Positions 1 to 6,540 of a stretch of 12,085 nucleotides of DNA are shown in pieces. Numbering within the stretch: the stretch's first letter is position 1; every line of letters starts with the position of its first letter. Made by a program: the position numbers and the translations under genes. The DNA is from Chloroflexota bacterium (lineage in GTDB: Bacteria > Chloroflexota > Dehalococcoidia > Lucifugimonadales > Lucifugimonadaceae): contig PCAX01000025.1 in the NCBI GenBank assembly GCA_002730795.1, positions 1 through 12,085 of the forward strand. The letters run 5' to 3'. The notes under the pieces were generated by a model, which did not search any database, was not told the origin of the DNA, and was given only the letters and a program-made list of their open reading frames with translations.

Positions 1-393
1 GTCGGCGTCCAAACCGATAAATATACCGGTAGTTTGACTACCTATGACAGGTTCCCCCACGGGTCTGTCCGCAGGTGGCATAGCCTGATCACCATCATCC
101 GAGATGGTGGTAGTTGTGTTAAGGTCGGTATCAACGACCGTAACAATCATCCAGTCATATTCATCTTCTATATTTCTAGTCGCTGTTTCTGCGTACGTAG
201 AGTACACTTTCGCAGCATATTTTCTCGTCGACGGTGGCGATGCCTCTGTTGTGAGAAGTGATTTACTGTTCGTTACATATATATTACCATCGGCCTGCGC
301 ACTCACGTGCGTCTCAGTCGACAATCCTACATACGCGACAACAGATAATACTATTACTGCCAGACCGGCGAGCCATTTTACTGATAGCTTCAC
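1..393 (-). CDS. Secreted hypothetical protein, C-terminus cut by window edge
   Basis: I do not recognise this protein. The reading frame is open for 131 codons from a GTG at 393-391 to the left edge, so the C-terminus is missing. The start is supported by a perfect AGGAGG placed 9 bases upstream and by a TAA in the same frame just before it. The N-terminus is a clear signal peptide: two lysines (K2, K6), a hydrophobic core at about residues 8-24, and an Ala-X-Ala-type site ending SAQA at residues 31-34, so it is probably exported by Sec and cut after A34. The mature part is rich in Thr, Ser, Asp and Tyr, with an acidic stretch (IEDEYD) at about 75-80 and Thr runs near 93-96, as in extracellular or cell-surface proteins. 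No catalytic motif is visible in the part present. The gene lies about 510 bases downstream of rho on the same strand and probably has its own promoter. Function is unknown. Confidence 0.75.
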   Translation of the reverse strand, partial: MKLSVKWLAGLAVIVLSVVAYVGLSTETHVSAQADGNIYVTNSKSLLTTEASPPSTRKYAAKVYSTYAETATRNIEDEYDWMIVTVVDTDLNTTTTISDDGDQAMPPADRPVGEPVIGSQTTGIFIGLDAD

Positions 394-402
394 AGCTTCA
401 GT

Positions 403-408
403 CCTCCT
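403..408 (-). promoter_or_regulatory. Shine-Dalgarno AGGAGG for the secreted protein
   Basis: On the minus strand the sequence reads AAGGAGG, followed after 9 bases by GTG at 393. This perfect anti-16S match selects the GTG as the start codon and is strong support for the gene, because no ATG is available upstream in the frame. Confidence 0.75.
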
Positions 409-682
409 TAATTATATTTCGTCGTGTTCCTACCCACTCACAAACAACAGAAGGCAAGCAATTCGTCATCATCTTATTATTATGTTTGACTTCTGCCATT
501 CTATTTATAGGTGGTTTCAAAACTCGAAGGTTTCCTCTGATGCTGTCGACTCGATGACCTCATGACCACCAAGTTGCCGGTTCCGTTATTACTTTCAATC
601 AAGACTGAATGCCAGCGAACCGACGCGCGCGGCACACAATCTAGGGACGAGCCAATGTGATTTAATCATTTTATACAAAACG

Positions 683-696
683 ATGTCAAGTGACAT
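683..696. repeat. Short perfect dyad ATGTCA-AG-TGACAT
   Basis: Two 6-base arms are exact inverted copies separated by 2 bases. The 2-base centre makes an RNA hairpin unlikely, so a dimeric DNA-binding protein site is the more natural reading. It lies about 290 bases upstream of the secreted-protein start and downstream of rho. A 14-bp dyad can arise by chance in 12 kb, so this is weak evidence. Confidence 0.3.
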
Positions 697-727
697 AAAA
701 CACGTCTCCAACTTGTTTCACCATAAA

Positions 728-760
728 AGGCGAGACACGCTTCCGTGTCCACTAAAGCCT
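728..760 (-). terminator. Terminator-like hairpin downstream of rho
   Basis: On the minus strand, downstream of rho, there is a perfect 6-bp stem GACACG/CGTGTC with a GAAG tetraloop (734-749). It is flanked by AGGC and GCCT arms (757-760 and 728-731) that can extend it across an uneven internal loop, followed by a short T-rich run TTTTAT. The stem is good but the U-tract is short, so it could be an intrinsic terminator or a 3'-end stabiliser of rho mRNA. It ends about 175 bases after the rho stop codon. Confidence 0.45.
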
Positions 761-902
761 CTCATAACGAACTCGTTAGGGAAAATATACGTAAATACTG
801 AAGTAAATGTCAATGAAATATAGGGTTAAATTACAACAAAATGGATTTTTGGGCTGTTAATAAGAGTTTGTCACAAGGAGGCGCACAGCGACTTTAGGGA
901 GT

Positions 903-2291
903 TTACTTTTTTTCTGGTTGGGTGATTGAATCCAAAAATTCTTTATTGTTCTTGGTCTTGCGCAACCGTTCAATTATACGTTCCACACCCTCAGTGCCAT
1001 TGTTTTTTTCATCATTGCCAAGAATAGCCATCATTCTACGGAGCAACCACACCTGTTTAAGGGTATTCTGGTCCTGGAGTAGTTCTTCATGCCTTGTACC
1101 ACTTCTTTCGATATTTATTGCTGGCCATAGTCGACGCTCGGCCATAGAACGATCCAGATGCAATTCCATATTGCCAGTTCCCTTAAACTCCTCATAAATT
1201 AAATCATCTAGCCTTGAACCTGTTTCAACCAAAGCGGTAGCTATAATCGTTAAACTGCCAGCTTCTTCACAATTTCTTGCCGCCCCAAAAAACTGCTTGG
1301 GTGGATACAAAGCAACCGGGTCCATTCCACCCGACAAAGTTTTCCCACTGCTGGGAGCAGCCAAGTTATAAGCTCGTGCCAATCTCGTCAGGCTATCAAG
1401 GAAAATTACAACATTTTCTCCAGTTTCTACTAACCTTTTTGCTCTTACTACAGCATCTTCGGCAGTTCTACAATGATCCTGAACAGGTTCATCAAATGTA
1501 GAACTGTATATCTCCCCCTTCACTGACCGCCGCATATCCGTAACTTCCTCAGGCCGTTCTCCTATAAGAGCAACTATTATGTATGTGCTGGGAGAATTTT
1601 CGATAATACCTTGGGCTATCTGCTTGAGTAACATTGTTTTCCCAGCCTTTGGCGGCGCTACAATCAACGCCCTCTGTCCTTGTCCAATTGGGGAAACAAT
1701 GTCTATAATCCTCGTCGAAAGTAATTTGGAATCGGTTTCCGTTATAAACTGTTTATCCGGATACACGGAAGTTAATTTTTCAAATTTAGGCCTTTCCATT
1801 CCCCGTTCTGGGTCCAAACCATTAACAACCTCTACCCTGAGAAGACCATAATACTTTTCCCCATCCCTTGGTGGTCTAACTTGACCAGCAACCATGTCTC
1901 CAGGCCTTAGTCCAAACCTTCTTATCTGACTATGCGATACATAAACATCATCTGCAGTACTTTGTCTACCGGGTGTTCTAAGGAAGCCATATCCATCATG
2001 AAGGATGTCCAAAACACCTGCCCCAACCAATTGACCGGTTTCTTCCGCTGCCATCCCTAATAATTCCATTACCAATTCAGTACGACGACCTGGAAGTTTC
2101 TGTACACCTTTTTCAGTGGCCAACTTTATCAAATCTTCGTCAGATTTCGAGCCGATATTTCCCAGCTCAGGCAACGATTTATCATCTATGTCTAACCCAT
2201 CTTCGGGTAAACCTGAATGCCTACCGTTTCCTATGCCTCGTGGTCTACGGCGTGGTCTCCTGGTTGTTTGGGTTTTAATTGATGGCGTCAG
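903..2291 (-). CDS. rho: Transcription termination factor Rho
   Basis: Rho is a hexameric RNA-dependent ATPase/translocase that binds C-rich nascent RNA and removes RNA polymerase. From the CTG at 2291 the protein has 462 residues. The order is: a basic N-terminal tail (RRPRRRPRG) at about 11-20; a helical Rho_N-type segment at about 52-79; a cold-shock-like RNA-binding domain at about 93-135 with GYGFLR; and the ATPase core. The core shows the Walker A APPKAGKT (about 212-219), Walker B VVIFLDS (about 294-300), the Q-loop region KTLSGG (about 317-322) and the R-loop with GTGNMELHL (about 371-379). All expected catalytic motifs are intact. The only ordinary in-frame start, TTG at 2174, would cut off the basic tail and has no Shine-Dalgarno. 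A perfect AGGAGG sits 8 bases before an in-frame CTG at 2291, and two TAG stops lie just upstream of that site, so I placed the start at CTG. Function is certain; the start is inferred. Confidence 0.95.
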   Translation of the reverse strand: MTPSIKTQTTRRPRRRPRGIGNGRHSGLPEDGLDIDDKSLPELGNIGSKSDEDLIKLATEKGVQKLPGRRTELVMELLGMAAEETGQLVGAGVLDILHDGYGFLRTPGRQSTADDVYVSHSQIRRFGLRPGDMVAGQVRPPRDGEKYYGLLRVEVVNGLDPERGMERPKFEKLTSVYPDKQFITETDSKLLSTRIIDIVSPIGQGQRALIVAPPKAGKTMLLKQIAQGIIENSPSTYIIVALIGERPEEVTDMRRSVKGEIYSSTFDEPVQDHCRTAEDAVVRAKRLVETGENVVIFLDSLTRLARAYNLAAPSSGKTLSGGMDPVALYPPKQFFGAARNCEEAGSLTIIATALVETGSRLDDLIYEEFKGTGNMELHLDRSMAERRLWPAINIERSGTRHEELLQDQNTLKQVWLLRRMMAILGNDEKNNGTEGVERIIERLRKTKNNKEFLDSITQPEKK

Positions 2292-2299
2292 TGGAATTT

Positions 2300-2305
2300 C
2301 CTCCT
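2300..2305 (-). promoter_or_regulatory. Shine-Dalgarno AGGAGG that decides the rho start
   Basis: The minus strand reads TAGTAGGAGGAAATTCCACTG. AGGAGG is followed by 8 bases and then CTG (2291-2289) in the rho frame. An ATT codon also lies in frame, but only 2 bases after the site, which is too close. No ATG, GTG or TTG occurs in frame until TTG at 2174, 125 bases from this site. Confidence 0.65.
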
Positions 2306-2390
2306 ACTAATACGTTTCTCATTTTCTTCTTTACCGATATACGGACAATTTGTATTTATTTTTGAATTGGTTATTTGTTAAGTGGACTCA

Positions 2391-2404
2391 TATATATATA
2401 TATA
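2391..2404. repeat. (TA)7 dinucleotide tract
   Basis: Seven TA units in a row lie about 100 bases upstream of the inferred rho start. Such tracts melt easily and contain TATA-like -10 elements on both strands. Length variation by slippage is possible but cannot be judged from one sequence. Confidence 0.7.
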
Positions 2405-2515
2405 AGGGCTACACCCCAAAATAATTTACTATCTCAAAGTTAGTAAACAACAATTCCCATAAACACCTAGTATTCTTGAAATTTTACCTGAAAGATTCTG
2501 AGAGAATTGATTAAC

Positions 2516-2541
2516 ACCACCCCATCAAACGAACCACCCCA
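2516..2541. repeat. Direct repeat ACCACCCCA, 17-base period
   Basis: The 9-mer ACCACCCCA occurs at 2516-2524 and again at 2533-2541, with 8 bases between. On the rho-coding strand it reads TGGGGTGGT twice. The offset is a little under two helical turns. It lies about 225 bases upstream of rho. This may be a protein-binding tandem site or simple C-rich composition. Confidence 0.4.
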
Positions 2542-2746
2542 CTAACCGGTTTCAAAGCCTTCAACACTAACGACTCACCTTTTTAGATTTTTAGATCATT
2601 CTTAACCTAAACGATTCGTGTCACCAATAAGTTCACCATTTTTATCCCTGATGATATTCACGGACGAGCGGTAGAGTCTAACGAAGCGATCTACGAAGTA
2701 TAACATAAGTTGGGTACAAAAAAAAAATAAATTGTGTTACAGGTTT

Positions 2747-4378
2747 TTACTGATCAAAAAGATATTGTTGATCACCCTCAGTTGGCGTATTTTTAGCAAC
2801 CCTTATGAATTCTCTGAACAGCGGGTGAGGGCGTTCGGGCCGAGACCCAAATTCTGGGTGGAATTGACTCCCTAACATAAATGGGTGCCCGTGAACTTCC
2901 ATGACTTCCACTAGTGAGTCATCCGGCGACGTACCAGAAGCTATTAAACCGGATTTTTCCAATTTTTCTCTGTAGGCGTTATTGAACTCGTATCTGTGTC
3001 TGTGCCGTTCATTTACAATATCAACACCGTAAGCTTTTCTGGTCAGTGTACCAAGTTTTAGCTTGCAGGCGTAGGATCCAAGTCTCATAGTGCCACCTGT
3101 AGAGTGTAAGGCTTCCTGACCATCCATCAACGAGATTACAGGGTCTTCAGTACTTTCCGACATTTCCAATGAGTTCGCGTTTCGCAACCCAAGTTTGTTT
3201 CTTGTATATTCAATAACCATGATCTGCATACCGAGACACAACCCAAAGTAGGGAATCTCATTTTCCCGAGCATATTTTGCGGTTTCGATCATCCCTTCTA
3301 TTCCTCTGGAATCAAAACCTCCAGGAACTACCAATCCATTAGTGTCATTGAACAAGTCCCTTATTCCATTTTGCTCAATTAATTCAGAAGATATCCATTT
3401 CAAATTAACTCTAACCTTCTGAAACATTCCAGCATGTTTTAAGGCTTCGGTGACTGATATATACGAATCGTGAAGTTCGACATATTTCCCTACTATCCCA
3501 ACAGTAATCTCAGGCCAATTTGAAGTGTCACAAGTTGTAATCTCTTCCCATTTTTCCAAATCGGCTCTTTTTGAAGTAAAAGAAAATTTTTCAGCGATTA
3601 AATTTCCGAGTCCTTCGTGTTCCAAATGAATGGGTACTTTGTACACATTATCTAACGTTGGAAGACTAATGATTGCTTCCGGCAATACGTCACAATATAA
3701 AGCAATTTTATCCCTAACATTTTCTTCCACATAACTATCTGCTCGGCACAAAATGGCATCTGGTTGTATACCCATCCCCCGTAACGCTTGAACACTATGC
3801 TGCGTGGGTTTGGTTTTTAACTCATCGGTAGATGCTAAATGGGGTAGTAAAGTTAAATGTATGTAAAAGGTTTTATCCTGTCCAACAAACCTACGCATCT
3901 GGCGGATTGTTTCTATGAATGGCTGACCTTCGATATCACCAACTGTACCTCCAACTTCTACGATAACCACATCTGCCTCTGATTTGTCAGCTAATCCAAT
4001 TATATGAGAACGAATTGCATCGGTAACGTGTGGAACTATTTGAATAGTTCCACCGAGATATTTTCCATCACGTTCGTTAGAAATAACTTCAGAATATATT
4101 TGCCCAGAGGTCACATTCGACATTGATGTAAGTTCTATGTCAATGAATCTCTCATAATGCCCCAGGTCAAGATCAGTTTCTGAACCATCCACTGTTACAA
4201 AAACTTCCCCGTGCTGATAGGGGGACATTGTTCCTGGATCAACATTAAGGTAGGGATCTAATTTTATAACTGATACTTTCAAACCGCGGCTTTTAATCAT
4301 TTTTCCTATGGAGGCAACAGCTATGCCTTTACCCAACGAACTAACCACTCCGCCTGTAACAAAAATAAAATTTGTCAA
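2747..4378 (-). CDS. pyrG: CTP synthase (glutamine hydrolysing)
   Basis: CTP synthase makes CTP from UTP, ATP and glutamine, the last step of pyrimidine nucleotide synthesis, in the cytosol. The product has 543 residues, matching the usual length of about 535-550. The N-terminal synthetase domain (about 1-265) starts with FVTGGVVSSLGKG (the ATP-binding loop) and carries LDPYLNVDPGTMSPYQHGEV and EVGGTVGDIEGQPF. The C-terminal class I glutamine amidotransferase domain (about 290-525) has PGGFDSRG, the nucleophile in GLCLG (C381), and the His-Glu pair in QFHPEF (H507, E509). All key residues are present. Two TTG codons stand in a row at 4381 and 4378, directly after an in-frame TAA. I chose the second because it gives the family N-terminus M-T-N-F-I-F-V and lies 6 bases after AGAGGA. 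It is divergent from gatC, which lies 354 bases away. Confidence 0.96.
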   Translation of the reverse strand: MTNFIFVTGGVVSSLGKGIAVASIGKMIKSRGLKVSVIKLDPYLNVDPGTMSPYQHGEVFVTVDGSETDLDLGHYERFIDIELTSMSNVTSGQIYSEVISNERDGKYLGGTIQIVPHVTDAIRSHIIGLADKSEADVVIVEVGGTVGDIEGQPFIETIRQMRRFVGQDKTFYIHLTLLPHLASTDELKTKPTQHSVQALRGMGIQPDAILCRADSYVEENVRDKIALYCDVLPEAIISLPTLDNVYKVPIHLEHEGLGNLIAEKFSFTSKRADLEKWEEITTCDTSNWPEITVGIVGKYVELHDSYISVTEALKHAGMFQKVRVNLKWISSELIEQNGIRDLFNDTNGLVVPGGFDSRGIEGMIETAKYARENEIPYFGLCLGMQIMVIEYTRNKLGLRNANSLEMSESTEDPVISLMDGQEALHSTGGTMRLGSYACKLKLGTLTRKAYGVDIVNERHRHRYEFNNAYREKLEKSGLIASGTSPDDSLVEVMEVHGHPFMLGSQFHPEFGSRPERPHPLFREFIRVAKNTPTEGDQQYLFDQ

Positions 4379-4384
4379 CAATTA

Positions 4385-4390
4385 TCCTCT
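4385..4390 (-). promoter_or_regulatory. Shine-Dalgarno AGAGGA of pyrG
   Basis: The minus strand reads AGAGGATAATTGTTG. The second TTG (4378) has a 6-base spacer and the first (4381) only 3, so the second is favoured. The overlapping TAA rules out any start further upstream. Confidence 0.55.
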
Positions 4391-4466
4391 ACTATAAAAG
4401 GTAAAAATCTTTCACGTGATCTAAGCGAACGTGTACAACCTCTGTTCAAAGCAAACATTAAGTGTA

Positions 4467-4493
4467 AACCGAATAAACACCGCGTTTATGGTT
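4467..4493. repeat. Bulged stem-loop in the pyrG leader region
   Basis: The arms ATAAAC and GTTTAT are exact inverted copies around the loop ACCGC. Outer arms AACC and GGTT extend the stem to 10 pairs with a 2-base bulge. It sits about 90-115 bases upstream of the pyrG start. It could be a leader RNA structure or a DNA dyad. No U-tract follows on either strand, so it is not a terminator. Confidence 0.35.
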
Positions 4494-4732
4494 AAATTAT
4501 CCCATTGAAATGGCAAAAACAATGAGATGAAGTAATCAAACTACAACGTTAAATTCCAAATTTTCTTTTTTTAATTGATTTAAAAATTAAATATCCCCAC
4601 TTCCGTTATATGTTAATTAACGACTTGTACTCTAAATAATGAACTCAATAACATGGATAAGAATCGTTAAGGCTGTAAAATATTAAGTTCTCGGATCGAA
4701 TCCTCGGACAACCTAAACGGAAAAATATAATT

Positions 4733-5023
4733 ATGCCTATACTGAACAACAAAATAATTGAACAGATGTCTCAGCTTGCTTATTTAAATTTGACACAGGA
4801 GGAAATCGAAGCCCTTAGGTCGGACTTAGAAAACATTCTTGATAAATTTCAAGCGCTTTCTACTGTAAATACGGAAGGAATTTCTCCTACATCCCACACT
4901 TCTGATGTTTACGCCGTAATGCGTGAAGATTGTCAAGCAGAAGCACTGGAATTGAACGAAATACTGGATAATGCTCCAACCACAGATGGTGATTTCATAA
5001 AAATAAGACCTGTACTAGATTGA
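4733..5023 (+). CDS. gatC: Asp-tRNA(Asn)/Glu-tRNA(Gln) amidotransferase subunit C
   Basis: GatC is the small subunit that wraps around and stabilises the GatA-GatB interface of the GatCAB complex. The complex converts misacylated Glu-tRNA(Gln) and/or Asp-tRNA(Asn) to Gln-tRNA(Gln)/Asn-tRNA(Asn) in the cytosol. The 96-residue length is normal for the family. The pattern is typical: an N-terminal helix with LAYLNLTQEEIEAL (about 16-29), then ILDKFQALSTVNTEGISPTSH (about 34-54), MREDC near 63-67, and the C-terminal ILDNAPTTDGDF followed by a hydrophobic RPVL end. It starts at an ATG with no strong Shine-Dalgarno (only AACGGAAA upstream) and is followed by gatA on the same strand. Presence of GatC implies that the cell lacks a direct GlnRS and/or AsnRS route; which one cannot be told from here. 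Confidence 0.9.
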   Translation: MPILNNKIIEQMSQLAYLNLTQEEIEALRSDLENILDKFQALSTVNTEGISPTSHTSDVYAVMREDCQAEALELNEILDNAPTTDGDFIKIRPVLD

Positions 5024-5075
5024 TCTCTCTCTAAATTCATTGTGTTCCTTTAAGGATCCAACACATTCAATATCA

Positions 5076-6536
5076 ATGGCAAAAGAAATTTACTACAAAA
5101 CAATAAGACAGATTCGAAAATTGCTTGATGATCGCGAAATTTCTTCGACTGAGCTGACCAAAACCGTATTAAACAGATCTTACAGAATCAATAAGGATAT
5201 TAATTCTGTAATCACTCACACTGAAGATTTGGCTATTAAATCTGCTGAGGCTGCTGATAAAAGAATCTCCGAGGGCAATCAGCACCTAATGACCGGAATA
5301 CCGGTGATGATAAAAGACAATATATCTACACAAGGTATAGAAACAACTGCTGGATCAAAAATACTAGCCGGTTACAAACCTCCATTTGATGCAACTGTAA
5401 TAAAACGACTAAAAAATGTCGACGCAGTCATATGCGGGAAAACCAACCTAGATGAGTTCGCTATGGGTTCATCAACTGAAAACTCTGCCTATGGTGCTAC
5501 AAGAAACCCATGGGATATTGATAAAGTGCCCGGAGGAAGTAGTGGAGGATCCGCAGCAGGTGTAGCCGCAGGTCAATGTATCATAGCCCTCGGTTCAGAT
5601 ACAGGGGGAAGCATAAGGCAACCATCGGCATTTTGTGGAGTATCAGGTATGAAGCCAACTTACGGATTAATTAGTAGGTACGGCTTAATTGCCTTTGGGA
5701 GTTCTCTCGATCAAATTGGTCCGGTTGCTCGTAGTGTGGAAGATTGTTCCATAGTCTTGAACACAATATCGTCTAAAGACACTAATGATGCAACATCTAT
5801 GAAACGTCCATTTGAAAATTTTGGTGAAAATTTGGGAGAACATATAAAAGGGGTAAAAATAGGAATCCCAAAAGAGTATCTTGTTGACGGAATTCAACCA
5901 AGTATCAAACAAGCGTTTGAAAAATCTCTTCAAATTTTGGAGTCAAACGGAGCGGATTTGAAAGAAATATCGCTACCTCTAACCGACCATTCACTATCGG
6001 TATACTATATTATAGCTCCATCTGAAGCTTCTTCTAATCTAGCAAGGTATGACGGAGTTAAATATGGGATATCTATACAAAACGCTCGTAATTCAGTTGA
6101 ATCTACTTTCTTAACAAGAGGACAAGGCTTTGGCCAAGAGGTTAAACGCAGAATATTGCTAGGAACGTATGCCCTGTCCGCCGGTTATTACGACGCATAT
6201 TATTCAAAGGCCCAAAAAGTTAGAACCCTGATTCGACAAGAATTTTCTGCGGCTTTTGAAACTTTTGATGTTTTAGTTACCCCTACCGCTCCCACAACCG
6301 CTTTCGGTTTAGGCACAAAAATTGGTGATCCTTACGAAATGTACCTAAGTGATATTTGCACCATACCAATAAATATCGCTGGTCTGCCGGCGATTTCTAT
6401 ACCCGCAGGACTCGATAATAAAATGCCAATAGGTCTTCAAATTATTGGTCCGCAAATGGGAGATCAAATTGTTCTGCAGGTAGCCTCGAACTACGAAAAA
6501 AGCACTAATTGGAACCAAAAAACGCCTCTTATTTAG
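5076..6536 (+). CDS. gatA: Asp-tRNA(Asn)/Glu-tRNA(Gln) amidotransferase subunit A
   Basis: GatA is the amidase subunit that releases ammonia from glutamine (or asparagine); the ammonia is channelled to GatB for tRNA-bound amide synthesis. From ATG 5076 it has 486 residues, the normal size. The amidase-signature Ser-cisSer-Lys triad is intact: K80 (VMIKDN), S155 (PGGSSGGSAA) and S179 (DTGGSIRQP), with the same spacing as known GatA proteins. GatA-specific stretches support the assignment over a generic amidase: DEFAMGSSTENSAYG (about 126-140), FGSSLDQIGP, and GFGQEVKRRILLGTYALSAGYYDAYY in the second half. The start could also be an in-frame TTG at 5040, adding 12 residues. I preferred ATG because the extra residues do not look like the family, though neither start has a good Shine-Dalgarno. 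It follows gatC by 52 bases. gatB is not in this window. Confidence 0.93.
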   Translation: MAKEIYYKTIRQIRKLLDDREISSTELTKTVLNRSYRINKDINSVITHTEDLAIKSAEAADKRISEGNQHLMTGIPVMIKDNISTQGIETTAGSKILAGYKPPFDATVIKRLKNVDAVICGKTNLDEFAMGSSTENSAYGATRNPWDIDKVPGGSSGGSAAGVAAGQCIIALGSDTGGSIRQPSAFCGVSGMKPTYGLISRYGLIAFGSSLDQIGPVARSVEDCSIVLNTISSKDTNDATSMKRPFENFGENLGEHIKGVKIGIPKEYLVDGIQPSIKQAFEKSLQILESNGADLKEISLPLTDHSLSVYYIIAPSEASSNLARYDGVKYGISIQNARNSVESTFLTRGQGFGQEVKRRILLGTYALSAGYYDAYYSKAQKVRTLIRQEFSAAFETFDVLVTPTAPTTAFGLGTKIGDPYEMYLSDICTIPINIAGLPAISIPAGLDNKMPIGLQIIGPQMGDQIVLQVASNYEKSTNWNQKTPLI

Positions 6537-6540
6537 TTAA

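Larger units (their letters stand above)
394..902. other. Intergenic region between rho and the secreted-protein gene
   Basis: There is no convincing gene here. Plus-strand frames that run through 104-565 overlap the real minus-strand gene and have a non-protein-like composition. The stretch holds the ribosome binding site of the secreted gene, a short dyad at 683-696 and a terminator-like hairpin at 728-760 behind rho. No clear sigma-70 promoter could be assigned to the secreted gene. I looked for a tRNA and for rpmE, which follows rho in some bacteria, and found neither. Confidence 0.6.
2292..2746. other. Leader/promoter region of rho, downstream of pyrG
   Basis: No gene is supported in these 455 bases. 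They separate two minus-strand genes, so they should hold the end of the pyrG transcript and the rho promoter. A run of ten T (minus strand, 2727-2718) begins 19 bases after the pyrG stop, but no GC-rich stem precedes it, so I do not call a terminator. A possible minus-strand promoter reads TTGTTT, 16 bases, TAAATT (about 2449-2422), followed by a TA repeat. A duplicated ACCACCCCA (2516-2541), a tandem TTTTTAGA pair (2580-2595) and a bulged inverted repeat GTAGA...TCTAC (2671-2694) also lie here. The plus strand from about 2405 to 2610 is strikingly C-rich and G-poor. Confidence 0.5.
4379..4732. other. Divergent intergenic region between pyrG and gatC
   Basis: No gene is seen. The stretch must hold promoters for pyrG (leftward) and for the gatC operon (rightward). 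A weak candidate for gatC is TTGTAC (4625-4630), 18 bases, TAACAT (4649-4654), which is only a partial sigma-70 match. A palindrome GTTAATTAAC lies at 4612-4621 and a bulged stem-loop at 4467-4493. An AT-only inverted repeat TTTAATT/AATTAAA lies near 4569-4591. No tRNA was found, although GGATCGAATCC near 4694 faintly recalls a T-arm. Confidence 0.5.

Noticed and set aside
104..565. Open frames on the plus strand across 34-565
   Set aside because: They overlap antisense to the secreted-protein gene, which has a perfect Shine-Dalgarno and a signal peptide, and their translations have a Ser/Cys-rich composition with no plausible start signal.
2467..2508. Glycine-riboswitch-like string on the minus strand (TCTTTCAGGTAAAATTTCA)
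   Set aside because: It resembles the 3' end of a glycine aptamer only over CAGGTAAAA. The CCGAAGG core and a closing P1 stem are missing, and the downstream gene is rho.
2607..2639. Ten-codon minus-strand ORF (ATG 2639 to TAG 2607) as a leader peptide
   Set aside because: An AGGGA lies 5 bases upstream, but so short an ORF arises easily by chance, and no attenuator structure links it to rho more than 300 bases away.
2661..2710. tRNA-like string with GAGCGGTAGAG resembling a D-arm
   Set aside because: No T-arm GTTCGAATC, no matching acceptor stem and no proper anticodon stem-loop follow.
2717..2746. Ten-T run after pyrG as an intrinsic terminator
   Set aside because: The bases before it (minus strand, CTGTAACACAATTTA) form no stable stem, so the required GC-rich hairpin is missing.
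4686..4712. GGATCGAATCC upstream of gatC as a tRNA T-arm remnant
   Set aside because: The 7-base T-loop geometry is wrong, and no acceptor, D or anticodon arms lie upstream.
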